Source: Eremomyces bilateralis CBS 781.70 (Eukaryota; Ascomycota; Dothideomycetes; Eremomycetales; Eremomycetaceae). Taken from it: a stretch of 64,000 nucleotides of DNA. The stretch is taken from NCBI RefSeq assembly GCF_010015585.1, contig NW_022985082.1, forward strand, positions 62,001-126,000, read 5' to 3'. Below the pieces are notes generated by a model. The model saw only the letters and a program-made list of their open reading frames with translations, did no database searches and was not told the origin of the DNA. The translations under genes and the position numbers were made by a program. Shown here in pieces: positions 35,509 to 46,952 of this stretch (position 1 is the first letter of the stretch; every line of letters starts with the position of its first letter).

Positions 35509-35705
35509 GCCCGTCTCCTTGGTAATAGTGGTCAGTCATCGGTTGGAAGCCCCGGGTTCGACTCCAGTCGAAGTTACAGTACTTGAATCATGCTTCGGCC
35601 GCTTCTGATAACGATGGTCTGTAGGGCAAAAACCGCTATTACACTACCGGGCGGTTTTTGTAACGTTCCCGCACTTGCGAGGCGTGAGCATTTTTAGCCT
35701 TTTTT
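35509..35705 (+). repeat. tRNA-derived SINE-like element or pol III transcription unit (candidate)
   Basis: An A-box-like TGGTAATAGTGG (35520-35531) continues into GTCAGT, as in a tRNA D arm. A perfect B box GGTTCGACTCC (35555-35565) follows, and a run of six T lies at 35700-35705. The acceptor and T stems do not pair well enough for a working tRNA. About 140 bases of unrelated body follow the tRNA-like head, the layout of a fungal SINE. Two internal T5 runs could end transcription earlier. It sits between a pseudogene and the MFS gene. Copy number cannot be judged here. Confidence 0.4.
35627..35660. other. perfect 10-bp hairpin inside the SINE-like unit
   Basis: CAAAAACCGC at 35627-35636 pairs perfectly with GCGGTTTTTG at 35651-35660 across a 14-base loop. 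The 3' arm ends in T5, so on the plus strand it has the shape of a terminator-like or processing hairpin. Confidence 0.55.
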
Positions 35706-35934
35706 GTATGAATCTCGTGAAGCGGGATGGATTTTGATTAGTGAGTCGTATGTGTATAGTTGATTTCCTTAGTTGAAAGAGGGGAAGATGTGCCCGAGGA
35801 AGGGAATATAAGGGAACAAGAAATTAATAGAGCTCTCAACACCCTGGGGCTTCAGAACTATCAATTCTTCAATTCTTCAATTCTTCAATCCGTATATCCT
35901 CACACTCCTGTTTCTGTGACTATATTCTTATAAC

Positions 35935-37707
35935 TCATCCTTGACTGGGAACTCTAGCACTACTCCCACCCTCCATTTCCCCATGACCCAAACCAGCCCT
36001 CGCCTCCTTATCCCTCCCCCACGTACTCTCCGCCATAAACGGACTCCTCGCCCGAATCTGCGGCCCCTTCCACACCAACACCACCGGCACGAACGTCAAC
36101 GCTAGCCCCACGAACCCCAACAAGCTCCCCGCCCAGCCGAACCCCAGCGTGTCGAACAACCGAAAGCTCGCGAACGGTAGGAAGGCGGCGAACCCATTCC
36201 GCGCGAGCCCCGCGGCCGATATGGCGGATGCGGCGTACCGCTCGTACGAGTCAGTGAGGTAGTTCGTGACGGTCAGGAAGATGCTGAAGATGCCGACGCC
36301 GGTGCATGCGATGGCGGCGGTGGGGACCATCCAGTGGACCTCGCGGCGGCAGGTCCAGCCGTACCAAAAAAGGCCGCCGGTGAAGAGGGACGAACCGATG
36401 ATGGAGGTGTAGAGGCGGGCTTCGGGTTTGGGGACGCCCGGGTTGGCCTTGTTCCAGCGGCCGGAGTGGAGGTAGATCCAGTCTTGGATGGGGTTGAAGA
36501 GGAGGCCGATGAGGCCGCCGACGGAGATGGCGAGTTGGATGAGGCCGGTGGACATGATGCCGAAGCCGTAGCTGGTGGAGAATGTTTGGACGATGCTGCT
36601 GAAGTAGAGGTAGAGGATGCCCCAGGCGAAGGCTGGACGAGTTAGACGATATGGTGGGGTGGTGGGGAATTTGGACGCACCGAGCCAGAGGGAGAAGAAT
36701 AGGACGACGGGCTCGGTGAATAACATCCGAACCGGGCGTTTGAAGGAGATCTTGATCAATTCCCAGACACCAGTGCGGTCCAGTTCGGCTTGAGCGTAGA
36801 TTCGCCGGCCCGGATTCTCCTTTCGAAGCTTCTTGGCCCGACGCGTCAAGACGGCGTCCCCCCGCGTCTCCCGTAGGATAAACCAAAAGATTGGGATAAA
36901 CCCCGCGTTGTAGATGATTTGCACGTAGAAGATCCTATATCCTCGTCAAACGGGTTCACGGCACCGGTCACGACCCACCTCTCACCATCGCCACGGATCG
37001 TTCCGCTTGATCTGCACAATCGCCGACCCGATAAACGGCCCCAGCGCAATCCCAATTACGCTCGTAAACCCAAACAACGACATCGGTAGGCTCCGCTCCC
37101 CGTCCGTTTGCCACACATCGGCAATCGACCCGCTCACCAGCAAGATCGCCACCGACGAGCCCCCGCCGCCGAAGAACCTCGTCACTACCAACGTCGCGAA
37201 GTTGTTTGCGAACGCGCTGCCGAACAGGAAGACCTCGAATACGAAATACGCGATGAAGTAGCCCGGCATGCGGCCGGAGTGCTCGGTCAGCGGGACGAAG
37301 AGGAGGGGGAGAACCGACGCGCCGATGTTCCAGGTGCAGGTTGCCCAGTAGAGGTTGGGGAAGGGTTGGTTTTGGATGTGGAATTTCGATTCCATGTAGT
37401 CGTTACCGGCGCCGTAGGACCCGGCGGGCAAGCCTGGACGATGTTAGCATGGTTTCAGGGGGTTTGGCCCAGGGGGGTTCCATCATATACCGGTGAGAAT
37501 CGAGACGAAGCACACGGTTATCGTGAGGATCCATTTATAGCTTTTCTTGAAGTTGAACGGATTATCCGGATCATCTGGGCCATACCAGTCGTGGAGCTCC
37601 AGCCTCTCACCGTTACGCTCGACTATGCGAGCGATTCCGTCCTGACCTGCGGGCCCATTCTGAGGAGCCCTGTTCTCAACTTCTCTCGTGGTATTAGAAT
37701 CCGCCAT
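35935..37707 (-). CDS. MFS transporter, DHA1-like multidrug/polyamine type
   Basis: Four exons (37491-37707, 36986-37433, 36681-36934, 35935-36632) give 538 residues; introns are 57, 51 and 48 bp. The N-terminal cytoplasmic motif DWYGPDDPDNPFNF is typical of fungal drug:H+ antiporter-1 transporters. About twelve hydrophobic segments follow, with the family loop PLTEHSGRMPGYFIAYFVF between TM2 and TM3 and VTRFFGGGGSS near TM4. The central cytoplasmic loop (ETRGDAVLTRRAKKLRKEN) is also characteristic. The substrate cannot be told from sequence. The third intron is needed: reading through would insert a short Pro/Thr-rich stretch between LWLG and AFAWG. Confidence 0.88.
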
Positions 37708-39147
37708 CAGTTTGAATGGCCGGTGGATCGATATTGATTCTGTAAATAAGTGTCGTCGTGCCTCGAGTATGTTAGTGGTATATGCCAAGATTATACAGAC
37801 TTCTACCGCCGTCCGGTGCTCCAGGAGAGCGAGATATTGGCTGAACGGAGTGTATGTGGACGCGATTGGGTTTCATAGGGAAGTCAGATTATATTTTCCC
37901 TTCCTCAAGGGTTAATTATTATGTAGCTTGCCACATTGAAGTTGTAGACCGAGACCACAGGCGATTGCAGACTATCAACTGGTGTTCAGTTCCAACTACA
38001 GGTACGGATATCCCATCGTACAGCAGCTGGGCAGCCGACGTCATGGTTCGCTGACGATCGTCATCACCAACGGTCCCTAATGCTGTGTATCATGGACCTG
38101 CATGGTGTAACTGGCGCCAATTTTTGCATCTATGACGATACGCATCAATCTGAATGAGACTCAATTCTAGAAATTCGTAGATGATCGCCATGACTATAAT
38201 AAAGGAATTAAGGAAACGACATTGTTGACTTGGAATGGGAGATTTGTTGAGGTGATCGGCTTGTCTCCACACACTCCTCTTAGTGAGTTCTCACCATGTT
38301 GATCAAAGAGCAGGCGATGAGTTCAACATGATACAAACACCGACAGAATGGGGCTTTTACATATAGAGCTTGTACTATGTACGGCAGCGATTCCAAAAAA
38401 TCGACTCGATCTTCGTTCAAGTCGTACGACGAGATGGTGGCTGAGCAATGGATGGGAATTGGGAGTCTGGAACTTAGGAACGCCAGCACTCCTTTCATCC
38501 AATTTTACTATGCACTAAGCCGCTCTGGTGGAATCTAAGCAATGTAAACAATATTGGCATTGCTTACTATTGTATGATACACATTAAATTAGGATAGAGT
38601 TTGGTTCATAATTGTTAGCGTCATATCTAACCAATTTACTGCAAACTCATTGGCTAGAGCCAGCTTTGTTTTCTTAGACCGAACCGCCTGAAGTACAGAA
38701 CGGCGGTGACAAAGGAAATTTGTGGTCCAAATGCAATCCACCTCCCACTCCTCACTAAAATCCTAATCAGATCCTCCTCCCTTCGATCTTTTAATCTGTC
38801 CCCCCTGATTGCTGTTTTTCGTGAAGTATTCCTGTTAATACGGCCATTGTTGGGGCGAGGAGAGAATTTCTGCTTGGATTCTGCTTCAATTGCTGGATTT
38901 TAGGTGGTACTTCTCTGCTGTTGGAAGTTTCCAACTTTATTTCGCCTTCCTAGTTCCCAGCCGAATTCGGATTCAACATCTGCCGGTTGGAAGATCTAAG
39001 GTATGTATTGGTTCTAGATCCTTTATCAAGGTGTACAGGTATTGACGATCCCATTTCACAGCTGGACGCACCGTCTCCTTGACTTCGCATTTCGGTATAC
39101 GACCGTCGTCCACGGAATCCGTCCATCTCCGACATCCTACCGCCACC
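37708..39147. other. 1.4-kb divergent intergenic, MFS / HMG-CoA reductase
   Basis: Contains both promoters and the long 5' leader expected for HMG-CoA reductase. AT-rich; no gene is recognised. No sterol-regulatory site is claimed. Confidence 0.5.
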
Positions 39148-42100
39148 ATGATCGGCTCACGCTTTCTCCCGGCGCGATTTCGCGATGATTCCCCAAACGC
39201 GCCTAGAAGTCAGCCTGGCTGGCTCAACCAACAGGTCACCTCCGTCCTCTTATCCGTCTCAAAGAAGGCATACACCCACCCGATCCATACCATCGTCTTC
39301 GCCTCCCTCCTCGCAAGTACAACATACATTACGCTGCTGGAGGAGAGTCTATTTAAAGAATTGGGGCTACGATCAGGGAGCGGAAAAGTTGACTTCGGAT
39401 CGTTGTCTGCCGGGAGCAAGCAGTTAACTCTCAGCCCGGAGACTGGCTGGAAATGGGCAAGCGAAGACAACAATTCTTCCAAGGACCTTGGCAGGGTGAG
39501 CTGCAACTTCCGACATCCATTTGTGGCACATGGGGCTAACCTGGGAATGAACAGTCTTCCCATAATCTTGCCCTTCTCACTCTCGTCTTCCCGGATTCAA
39601 CTCCTGCCGCTCCTCGAACCGCTCCGTTACACGCACACGTACCTATCCCTTCGAATTCTTCCGCGACATCACTTCCGTCCTCGACAAATCCATTGTCTCC
39701 GTTATCTTATGATTCTACGCTTGCATTCTATTTGTCATACCTCGAGGCCTCCCAATTCCTGGCTTCCGTGCAAGAGATACCAGCTGATGAGCAAGAACCC
39801 ACCGAAGAAGAAACCCACGGCTGTGCCGCAGAAACGAAGATGTGGATCATGCAAGCGGCTCGAACTGGAGGAAGAACCAGCCTTCGGAGATGGGCAAAGA
39901 ATGCTTGGACTACGTTCCTTGACCTCTTAAAGGTAGGCTTTAACAGCTCACAAGCACTGAACCATAGACTAACAATCCAAAGAACGCAGAAACCCTGGAC
40001 ATTATCATCATGGTTCTCGGATATCTCTCGATGCACGCGACATTCGTCTCTCTCTTCCTTAGCATGCGACGACTCGGTTCAAACTTTTGGCTAGCCACCA
40101 CGGTCCTATTCTCATCCAGCTTCGCTTTCCTATTTGGCCTCGTCATCACTACGAAGCTGGGCATTCCTCTAAACATGGTTCTCTTGTCTGAAGGCCTACC
40201 GTTCCTTGTAGTTACGATTGGCTTTGAAAAGCCTATCATGTTAACCAAGGCGGTTATGAGCGCCGCACTTGACGCAAGACGACGTGCAGAGACTCACGCT
40301 CGCGACGGAAAGACTATGAAAGATGCCCGGTCCGAAGGCGCAAACCTGTTGACTATTCAAGACGCTGTGCAGACAGCCGTCAACGAAAAGGGTGCCGATA
40401 TTGTCCGAGACTACGCGATCGAGATCATCATCTTGGCGGCCGGCGCTGCTTCCGGCGTACAAGGCGGACTTCGTCCCTTCTGCTTCCTGGCAGCGTGGAT
40501 TCTCTTCTTCGACTGCATTCTTCTATTCACTTTCTATACCAGCATCCTCAGCATCAAGCTCGAAATCAACCGCATCAAGCGCCACGTGGATTTACGGAAG
40601 GCCCTTGAAGATGATGGCGTCAGTCGCACCGTTGCGGAATTAACTGCCCGCAGTGAAGACTGGCCTGCCACCGACCCTTCTGAAGCGAAGAAAGGCAGCA
40701 GGACGGGGCCACACTACTATACGGTGTTTGGGCAACGGGTGCGCGACTCCTCGATTCCGAAGTTCAAGGTCCTCATGGTTGGTGGCTTCATCCTGATCAA
40801 CCTCCTCAATCTGGCAACCATTCCATTCCGATCGTCGCACAGCTTCCTGTCGCGGTCGCCATCGTCCACGTTCAGCCTCGCTGGTATGGGCGGTAAGGCC
40901 GAGATGGACGTTTTCAAGGTTGCCGGGGCAGGTTTAGAAACCATTGCTGAATCCGCTAAAACTCACCGGGAAACGACTCGCGTCACCATCTTCCCGCCTA
41001 TCAAATACGAGCTTGAGTATCCTTCGGTACACTACGCCATCCCTCCCTCCAACAGCGTCGCAGGGGCCAAAACCAGTGTCGACGGCGACCGTAACGATCA
41101 ACTTCTCGGTGGCATGGGCGTCGGCGGGGCAGTTGTGAACAGCATCCTCGGCAGCCTAGAAGACCCCGTCCTGTCGAAATGGATTATCGTTGCGCTAGCA
41201 CTGAGTCTTGCGTTCAATGGTTACCTGTTCAACGCCGCGCGATGGAGCATCAAGGAGCCCGCAATCCAACACCCGCCACCGGAAGAACGTGAGATGATGA
41301 CCGAACCGGGCGGAGAGGAGCAGATTCCCGGCGAGGCACGCGCATCAGCTTCTCAGCAGGCGGCACAGGAGCAGCAGGCGCATGCGACCGAACTAGCGCG
41401 TGCAGTGGCCACGCAAGTTCCCGTGGTACCACAGCCGCGCGGTGACAGAACGTTGCAGGAAGCTGAACGCCTTGTCAAAGAAAAGCAGGCTCCGTTGGTG
41501 TCGGATGAAGAATTGATCGAGCTTTCAGTGCGAGGCAAGATTCCTGGGTATGCGTTGGAGAAGACGCTTGGCGATAAGACCCGTGCGGTCAAGATCCGTC
41601 GAGCTCTCGTCAGTCGCACCCACGCTACTCGAGACACGTCCTCCCTGCTCGAGTCATCACTCCTCCCGTACGAACGATACGACTATGACCGCGTCCACGG
41701 CGCGTGCTGCGAGAACGTCATTGGATACATGCCACTCCCCGTCGGCGTCGCGGGCCCTCTCCTCATCGACGGTCAAAACTACTTCCTCCCAATGGCGACC
41801 ACCGAAGGCGTCCTCGTCGCGAGCGCGTCCCGTGGCTGCAAAGCCATCAACGCATCCGGCGGCGCCACCACCGTTCTCACCGGCGACGGCATGACGCGCG
41901 GACCCTGCGTGACGTTCCCGACGCTCACCCAGGCCGGGCAAGCGAAGCTCTGGCTCGACTCGGAGGACGGCCAGAAGGTCATGAAGGCGGCGTTCAACAG
42001 CACGAGCCGATTCGCGCGGCTCAACCAGCTGAAGACCGCGATGGCCGGCACGTACCTGTACATCCGCTTCAAGACGACGACAGGCGACGCAATGGGGATG

Positions 42101-42920
42101 AACATGATCTCCAAGGGCGTCGAGCACGCGCTCGCGGTCATGCAGAAGCAAGCGGGCTTCGACAACATGGAGATCGTGACGCTTAGCGCGAACTACTGCA
42201 CAGACAAGAAGCCCGCGGCGATCAACTGGATCGATGGGCGCGGGAAGAGCGTGGTGGCCGAGGCGATCATCCCAGGCGACGTGGTGAAGAGCGTGCTGAA
42301 GACTACGGTCGAGGCGCTCGTAGAGATGAACATTGCGAAGAACTACATCGGCAGCGCCATGGCGGGGAGCATAGGCGGGTTTAACGCGCACGCTGCGAAT
42401 ATAGTGACTGCGATCTTTTTGGCGACGGGGCAGGATCCGGCGCAGAATGTGGAATCGAGCAACTGCATCACCGTCATGCGAAAGTAAGTTTATCCCCCTA
42501 GCCACTTCCCCCCATCTCTCAACACCACAACTAACACCCCCCAGTAACAACGGCAACCTCCAAATTTCCGTCTCCATGCCCTCCATCGAAGTCGGCACCA
42601 TCGGCGGCGGCACCATCCTCGAGCCCCAAGGCGCTATGCTCGACCTCCTTGGCGTGCGCGGCGCCCACCTCACCTCCCCCGGCGACAACGCCCGCCAGCT
42701 CGCCCGCATCGTCGCCGCCGGCGTCCTCGCCGGCGAGCTCTCCCTCAACGCCGCCCTCGCCGCCGGCCACCTCGTCAAGGCGCACATGGAGCATAATCGG
42801 TCCGCCGTGCCGAGTCGGGTGGGTACACCTGGGCCCGGGACGCCGGGTGGGGCGAACGGGGCGGCGACGCCGAGTGGGTTGGGGATGACGGCGGCAAAGG
42901 AGAGGGGGACGAGGGGTTAG
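39148..42920 (+). CDS. HMG-CoA reductase (full-length, membrane-anchored)
   Basis: Exons 39148-39495, 39555-39932, 39983-42483 and 42545-42920 give 1200 residues; introns are 59, 50 and 61 bp, with clear CTAAC branch sites. The start has a strong CCACCATG context. It catalyses the rate-limiting NADPH reduction of HMG-CoA to mevalonate in the ER. The N-terminal half has a first TM near residue 50 and a sterol-sensing region (about 245-420, [19 protein letters not shown] to GFEKPIMLT). The catalytic domain (about 700-1165) shows [50 protein letters not shown] and the catalytic His in AHMEHNRS. The last ~40 residues are Gly/Pro/Thr-rich. It looks like the housekeeping enzyme. Confidence 0.96.
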
Positions 42921-43357
42921 TTGAGGTGGGGGTAATCTGTAGAACATAGTGGTGCGGCGTCGTCGCCGGTGTAGTATATTGTCGATCGGTTTCGCATCAT
43001 CGTAGATGGTGGGGATTTATTGTATTCACCGACAATAATATGCACGCTAGATCGACCACGGGCGTGAGGTGGCTGTTTGGATGCTCGTGAAAAGATCATA
43101 GATAAAAACGTCTTTGGGATCGTAGATAGGCGTTGTGTAAGCCTTGCGAATGTATATACTATTGACAAATATGGCGTCCAAATTGGAATTTCGAAACAAT
43201 ATAAAATCGCCTAGAATCGCTCCGTAGATTCCGCGTCGTACTTCTTCAGAAGGCTTAATTAACAGAAATGACCTGCCCTAACTTATACACATCTGCACTA
43301 ACCAATCTATCGCTTTAACGTGGCGGATTATTTATTCACCGCCCCGCACGCCGTTGT
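42921..43357. other. convergent 3' regions
   Basis: 437 bp between the stops of HMG-CoA reductase and the EDEM gene; AT-rich, nothing recognised. Confidence 0.5.
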
Positions 43358-46300
43358 TCAAAGCACCACCAGATTCCCAATCCGCAACCCCTGACTCTCA
43401 AAATGCCACCGTCGCCGCACCCCCACCCCTTTCGATCTCCGTAACATCTCCCACGTCGCCTCCCCCCCACTCACCATCACCAACGGAATCGGATGCGGCC
43501 GCGCCAACCCTCCCGGCGTCAACTGCAGCTGCTCCAACAACGGCATTACCAACGGCATTTCCTCCGCCAATTTTCTCCGCTTTCCTGCCTTCCTCTTCTG
43601 CTTCTCGGCAAGCCCGCCACCCGCATCCGCGTCCGACGGCACCTCCTCGTGCTCCGGATATGACACCACGACGACCAGCTGCACGGACTCCGCGGTCGGC
43701 ACCGTCGCGGGGATGTTCTGCAACTTCTCGCTGAACGAGCAGCCACCGCGGCGCAGCACGACGACCTGGCAGTCGCGCGTCCGGTCGAGCGGCATGCGCG
43801 TGGAGCAGCCGTCGCCGTCAAGGAAGCAGAGGTGGCGCCAGGGGAGAGGGGAGTCAGTGGAGGGGTCGGCGTCGGGGACGTCGGGGAGGGGAGCGGCGCC
43901 AGGGCCGGTGGGGAGGGCGGCGGTGAGGGAGAGGCGGTTGGGTGGGGAGGAGGGGTAGGGGAGAGAAGAGGGGTTAGAGTTCGCGAGAATGGAGTGGAGG
44001 GAGTGGAGGAGGGAGGAAAAGAGGGAGCCGGAGGGGAGGGAGTCGGGGGGGGAGACGAGTTCGATGTTGTGGAGGTCGAGGTCGAGGTCGAGGTCGATGT
44101 TGAGGAGATGGTCGGGGGCGGAGTCGGAGGGGTGGGATGCGTCGGGATAGGATCGGTCGGCGACGTCGAGGATTAGGTCGGTGCTGTAGAGGTCGCGGAT
44201 GCGCGTGAAGTAGGGGTCCAGGGGGTTGAAGTTGGAGACCATGCTGCGCTGGACGAATACTTTCTCGTCGCGACCGAGCGCGATGTTCGACACGGCGTAG
44301 ATGCGGAAGAAGTATTCATCAGAGTCGGGACCTGGCCCCGACTTCGATTCGCGGACCATTGCAAATCGAATGCCGCTCATGGAGTTGACGACGATTCCTT
44401 CATTGACTCGCGAGATGGCACCGAGTTCGCTGAAGGTATTGGGTAGGTTTGGGAAGGATAGATCGAATGTCGGGCGGAAGTACATGACCGCGGAGGTCGC
44501 GTTGTGTGGGATGTATTCCAGAGGAAGTGTCCAGGGGTAATAGGTGTAGTTGGAAGGGGATCGGATGTCAGAGACGGTGATGCTTGGATGATCGGCGCTG
44601 AACTCGATCAATGGTGAATCCAGTTGCTCAACGGTCGGCATCAGATGCAGTCGAGCTAAATGAGCAGCGTGAAATACGTCTCCTCTCGCGGCGGTGGACG
44701 ATATAGAAAATGGAAGCGGTGTAGGCGGCAAAGGACATGTGTGTGTTTCAAGGTCCGGTTGCTCTTCGTCCCAGTGGCGGACTTCACGCGGCTCTCCCTC
44801 CTTTCGAAGAGATTTCGGAAGGATCAGCGGATGTCCTTCCGTTGTGAATATGAACGATGAGTCCCATGTATTCAACGGATGATCCTCGTCGAACAGGAGG
44901 AATAGATATTTGGCCGTCTCGCCAAGGAAGAAACTCTCCATCCGATCGCTCAATTCGCCAGTGCGGACATCCTGAAGGCCTGCCCACCCGCACTTCGTCC
45001 AACAACGCCGCTTGATATCGCGGAGAACCATCTCCCCAACATGGAGGTACCACGGGTCCTTGGTTGCGCGGTAGATGTACCATGTCGATTCGATGAACTC
45101 CGGACGACCGCCCCACCACCGTAAACCAGCCTCGATATTTCCATTGGCGGTGGACCACCGCTCCGGAAGCGCGGAATATCGCGTCCACAACGCCGTATAT
45201 AGTAGATGTGCTTCGATGGCCTCTTCCACCTCTCCCGACAGCGCTAATAAGCCGGGAAAATAAGCGCTCAAGCTGTCTATCCAAAACGCACGCAATGCTC
45301 CTGTATATAAATCCGCCTGGATATAATGTGGATGCTGCCATAGCGCATCGCGGTATATGTGACGACGAATGCTTTGGAAAGCATCGCGCCATGCACCCAG
45401 AAAAGATTCCGGTGCTTGCGTCTCGGCCATCGAGCTATTGTATGGCATGCCAGACAAGAAAATGTACGACTTGAAGGCATATTCGAAGAAACTGTCAATT
45501 CCCGCTCCGATGCCCGTGTATGGAGCAACCCATTGACCAGTCTCTGCGTCAATACCGGACGCGATGAGACCGATTGAGCTGCGCCGTTTCCATACCGCCC
45601 AGAACGCTTCCTTGGCTGCGAGTTCGAAGCGGTCATCGCCGGTGAGTCTGCTTAGAGTAGTAAATTCCATGACCAAACTTCCAGCGCCGGCGCTGCAAGT
45701 TTCCGTGATTTCTGCGCCTGCTTGCGCAGCCTTTAGGCACTGTCCCTCTTCGGTGCCCGCATTCAAGGGCGAGTTCGCATAGAAAGGAACGCCATGTCGC
45801 AGGTTCACTCTGGGATAAGGCAATCCGGTCGGTGTATAGAATGCAGGGAGCAGTCGCCGTCCGAGGTCGTGTGCTAATCGAAGCAATTGTCCATTGTATA
45901 ATAGGCCATTGGACCACCGTATCCCTCGCTCTCCATCTTGAACCTGCCATTTTGGCTCATAGCCGGTAATTGGCAACTCGCCTATCGCGAACAGATGCGC
46001 GCTGAGCAGCCCGCCAACTCCACGAATGACCGTTTCGAACACCTGGACTTTGCTATCGAGGTCGAATCCTCTAGCACGGATCCCTTCCCCTGATGCTGTG
46101 TCCGTCCCGTCTCCATAATACTCGACAAGCAGCTTGATTCCGTTCTGAAAGTCCTTCAGCGGATTCCGGCCCTTCCCTTGCGGCGAAGACGCAAGGATCG
46201 CCAGCGTCGACAGACTGTCCACTAGGGTCAAAGAATAGTTCCCCAGGACGTCATTCACCTCGATATGGGCCGGATTCTCACGATCGCGCGTCAACGGTGC

Positions 46301-46571
46301 GCAAGAAACCGGTTTGAGCTCATCCTCCGGGAACGCGTGTTTCATGTAGTTGTCGAAGCCATGGTAGAAGATGTCCTGGGTTTCGCGGCTGGATATATTA
46401 GGGATCTGCTTACTAGAAATCCAATATCCGAGGAACTACTTACAGAAGGGCTTTCCGCGTCTCATCTACCATGCAACACACGTGTGTCACCCAGCCCAGG
46501 ACCAGTACAAGGCATATGGCATGCCATGACAGTCTCGCGGACCGAATACATCCGTTGCTGCGGAACAGCAT
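43358..46571 (-). CDS. EDEM-type GH47 alpha-mannosidase with PA domain
   Basis: Exon 1 (46444-46571) and exon 2 (43358-46388) with a 55-bp intron give 1052 residues; the join reads RKALL-RETQDIFYHGFDNYMKHAFPEDELKPVSC. A hydrophobic segment (about residues 15-32) is a signal anchor or signal peptide. The GH47 domain (about 45-520) carries VNDVLGNYSLTLVDSLSTLAIL, AGAGSLVMEFTTLSRLTGDDRF and RPEFIESTWYIYRATKDPWY. Farther on, CQVVVLRRGGCSFSEKLQNI (near 920) belongs to a protease-associated domain, as in EDEM3. The role is trimming mannose from misfolded glycoproteins for ER-associated degradation. A (Leu-Asp)n stretch (LNIDLDLDLDLHNIEL) lies in the linker. There is no KDEL-type tail (ends NLVVL), so retention would depend on the anchor or partners. 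Confidence 0.9.
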
Positions 46572-46952
46572 TCCCAAGACCGGACTGGTCCGACGACATT
46601 GGAGCTTACCCTGAACGAATGTTCTGAGGCATGGCAGTGGCCAAAGGGGTATATTCACCAAGGAAAGGAATCGTAGGGATATTGGCAAAAGAATGAACGC
46701 GGTAAGCAAGAAAGACTTTCCTTATGTCTCAAGATTAATAACCATCCTCCAAGTCTCAAAGGTGTCCAAAGAGACGGAGATATCAGTGGACGATACGAAC
46801 CAATGACGCAATAGCAATTGACAACATTTTTCCTCGAACATCAGATCTTAAACTCTCCTTCGAAGATGCCATTTGCTTCATTCCATTAACCATGATTCCT
46901 ACTTGTTCACAATCATAATATTACTCGTGTTTTGGTATCAGCCCTCCACATA
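46572..46952. promoter_or_regulatory. divergent promoter region, EDEM / TIM50
   Basis: 381 bp between head-to-head start codons. AT-rich on the TIM50 side. No factor site is claimed. Confidence 0.5.

Noticed and set aside
35510-35575. Functional tRNA gene (Asp-like D arm and B box)
   Set aside because: T stem and acceptor stem do not pair and no anticodon arm can be drawn; kept only as a tRNA-derived candidate.
35627-35660. Stem-loop with TATTAC in the loop, resembling a rolling-circle origin of circular ssDNA viruses
   Set aside because: Only part of the nonanucleotide matches and no replication-protein remnant is nearby; likely coincidence.
41657-42787. 376-codon open frame antisense to HMG-CoA reductase
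   Set aside because: His/Arg-rich shadow of a high-GC coding region; no domain.
35935-42920. MFS transporter plus HMG-CoA reductase as part of a statin-type cluster
   Set aside because: No polyketide synthase or tailoring genes nearby, and the reductase has the full-length housekeeping architecture.
3642-42920. COQ1 and HMG-CoA reductase as a linked isoprenoid cluster
   Set aside because: They are 34 kb apart with unrelated genes between; chance neighbourhood.
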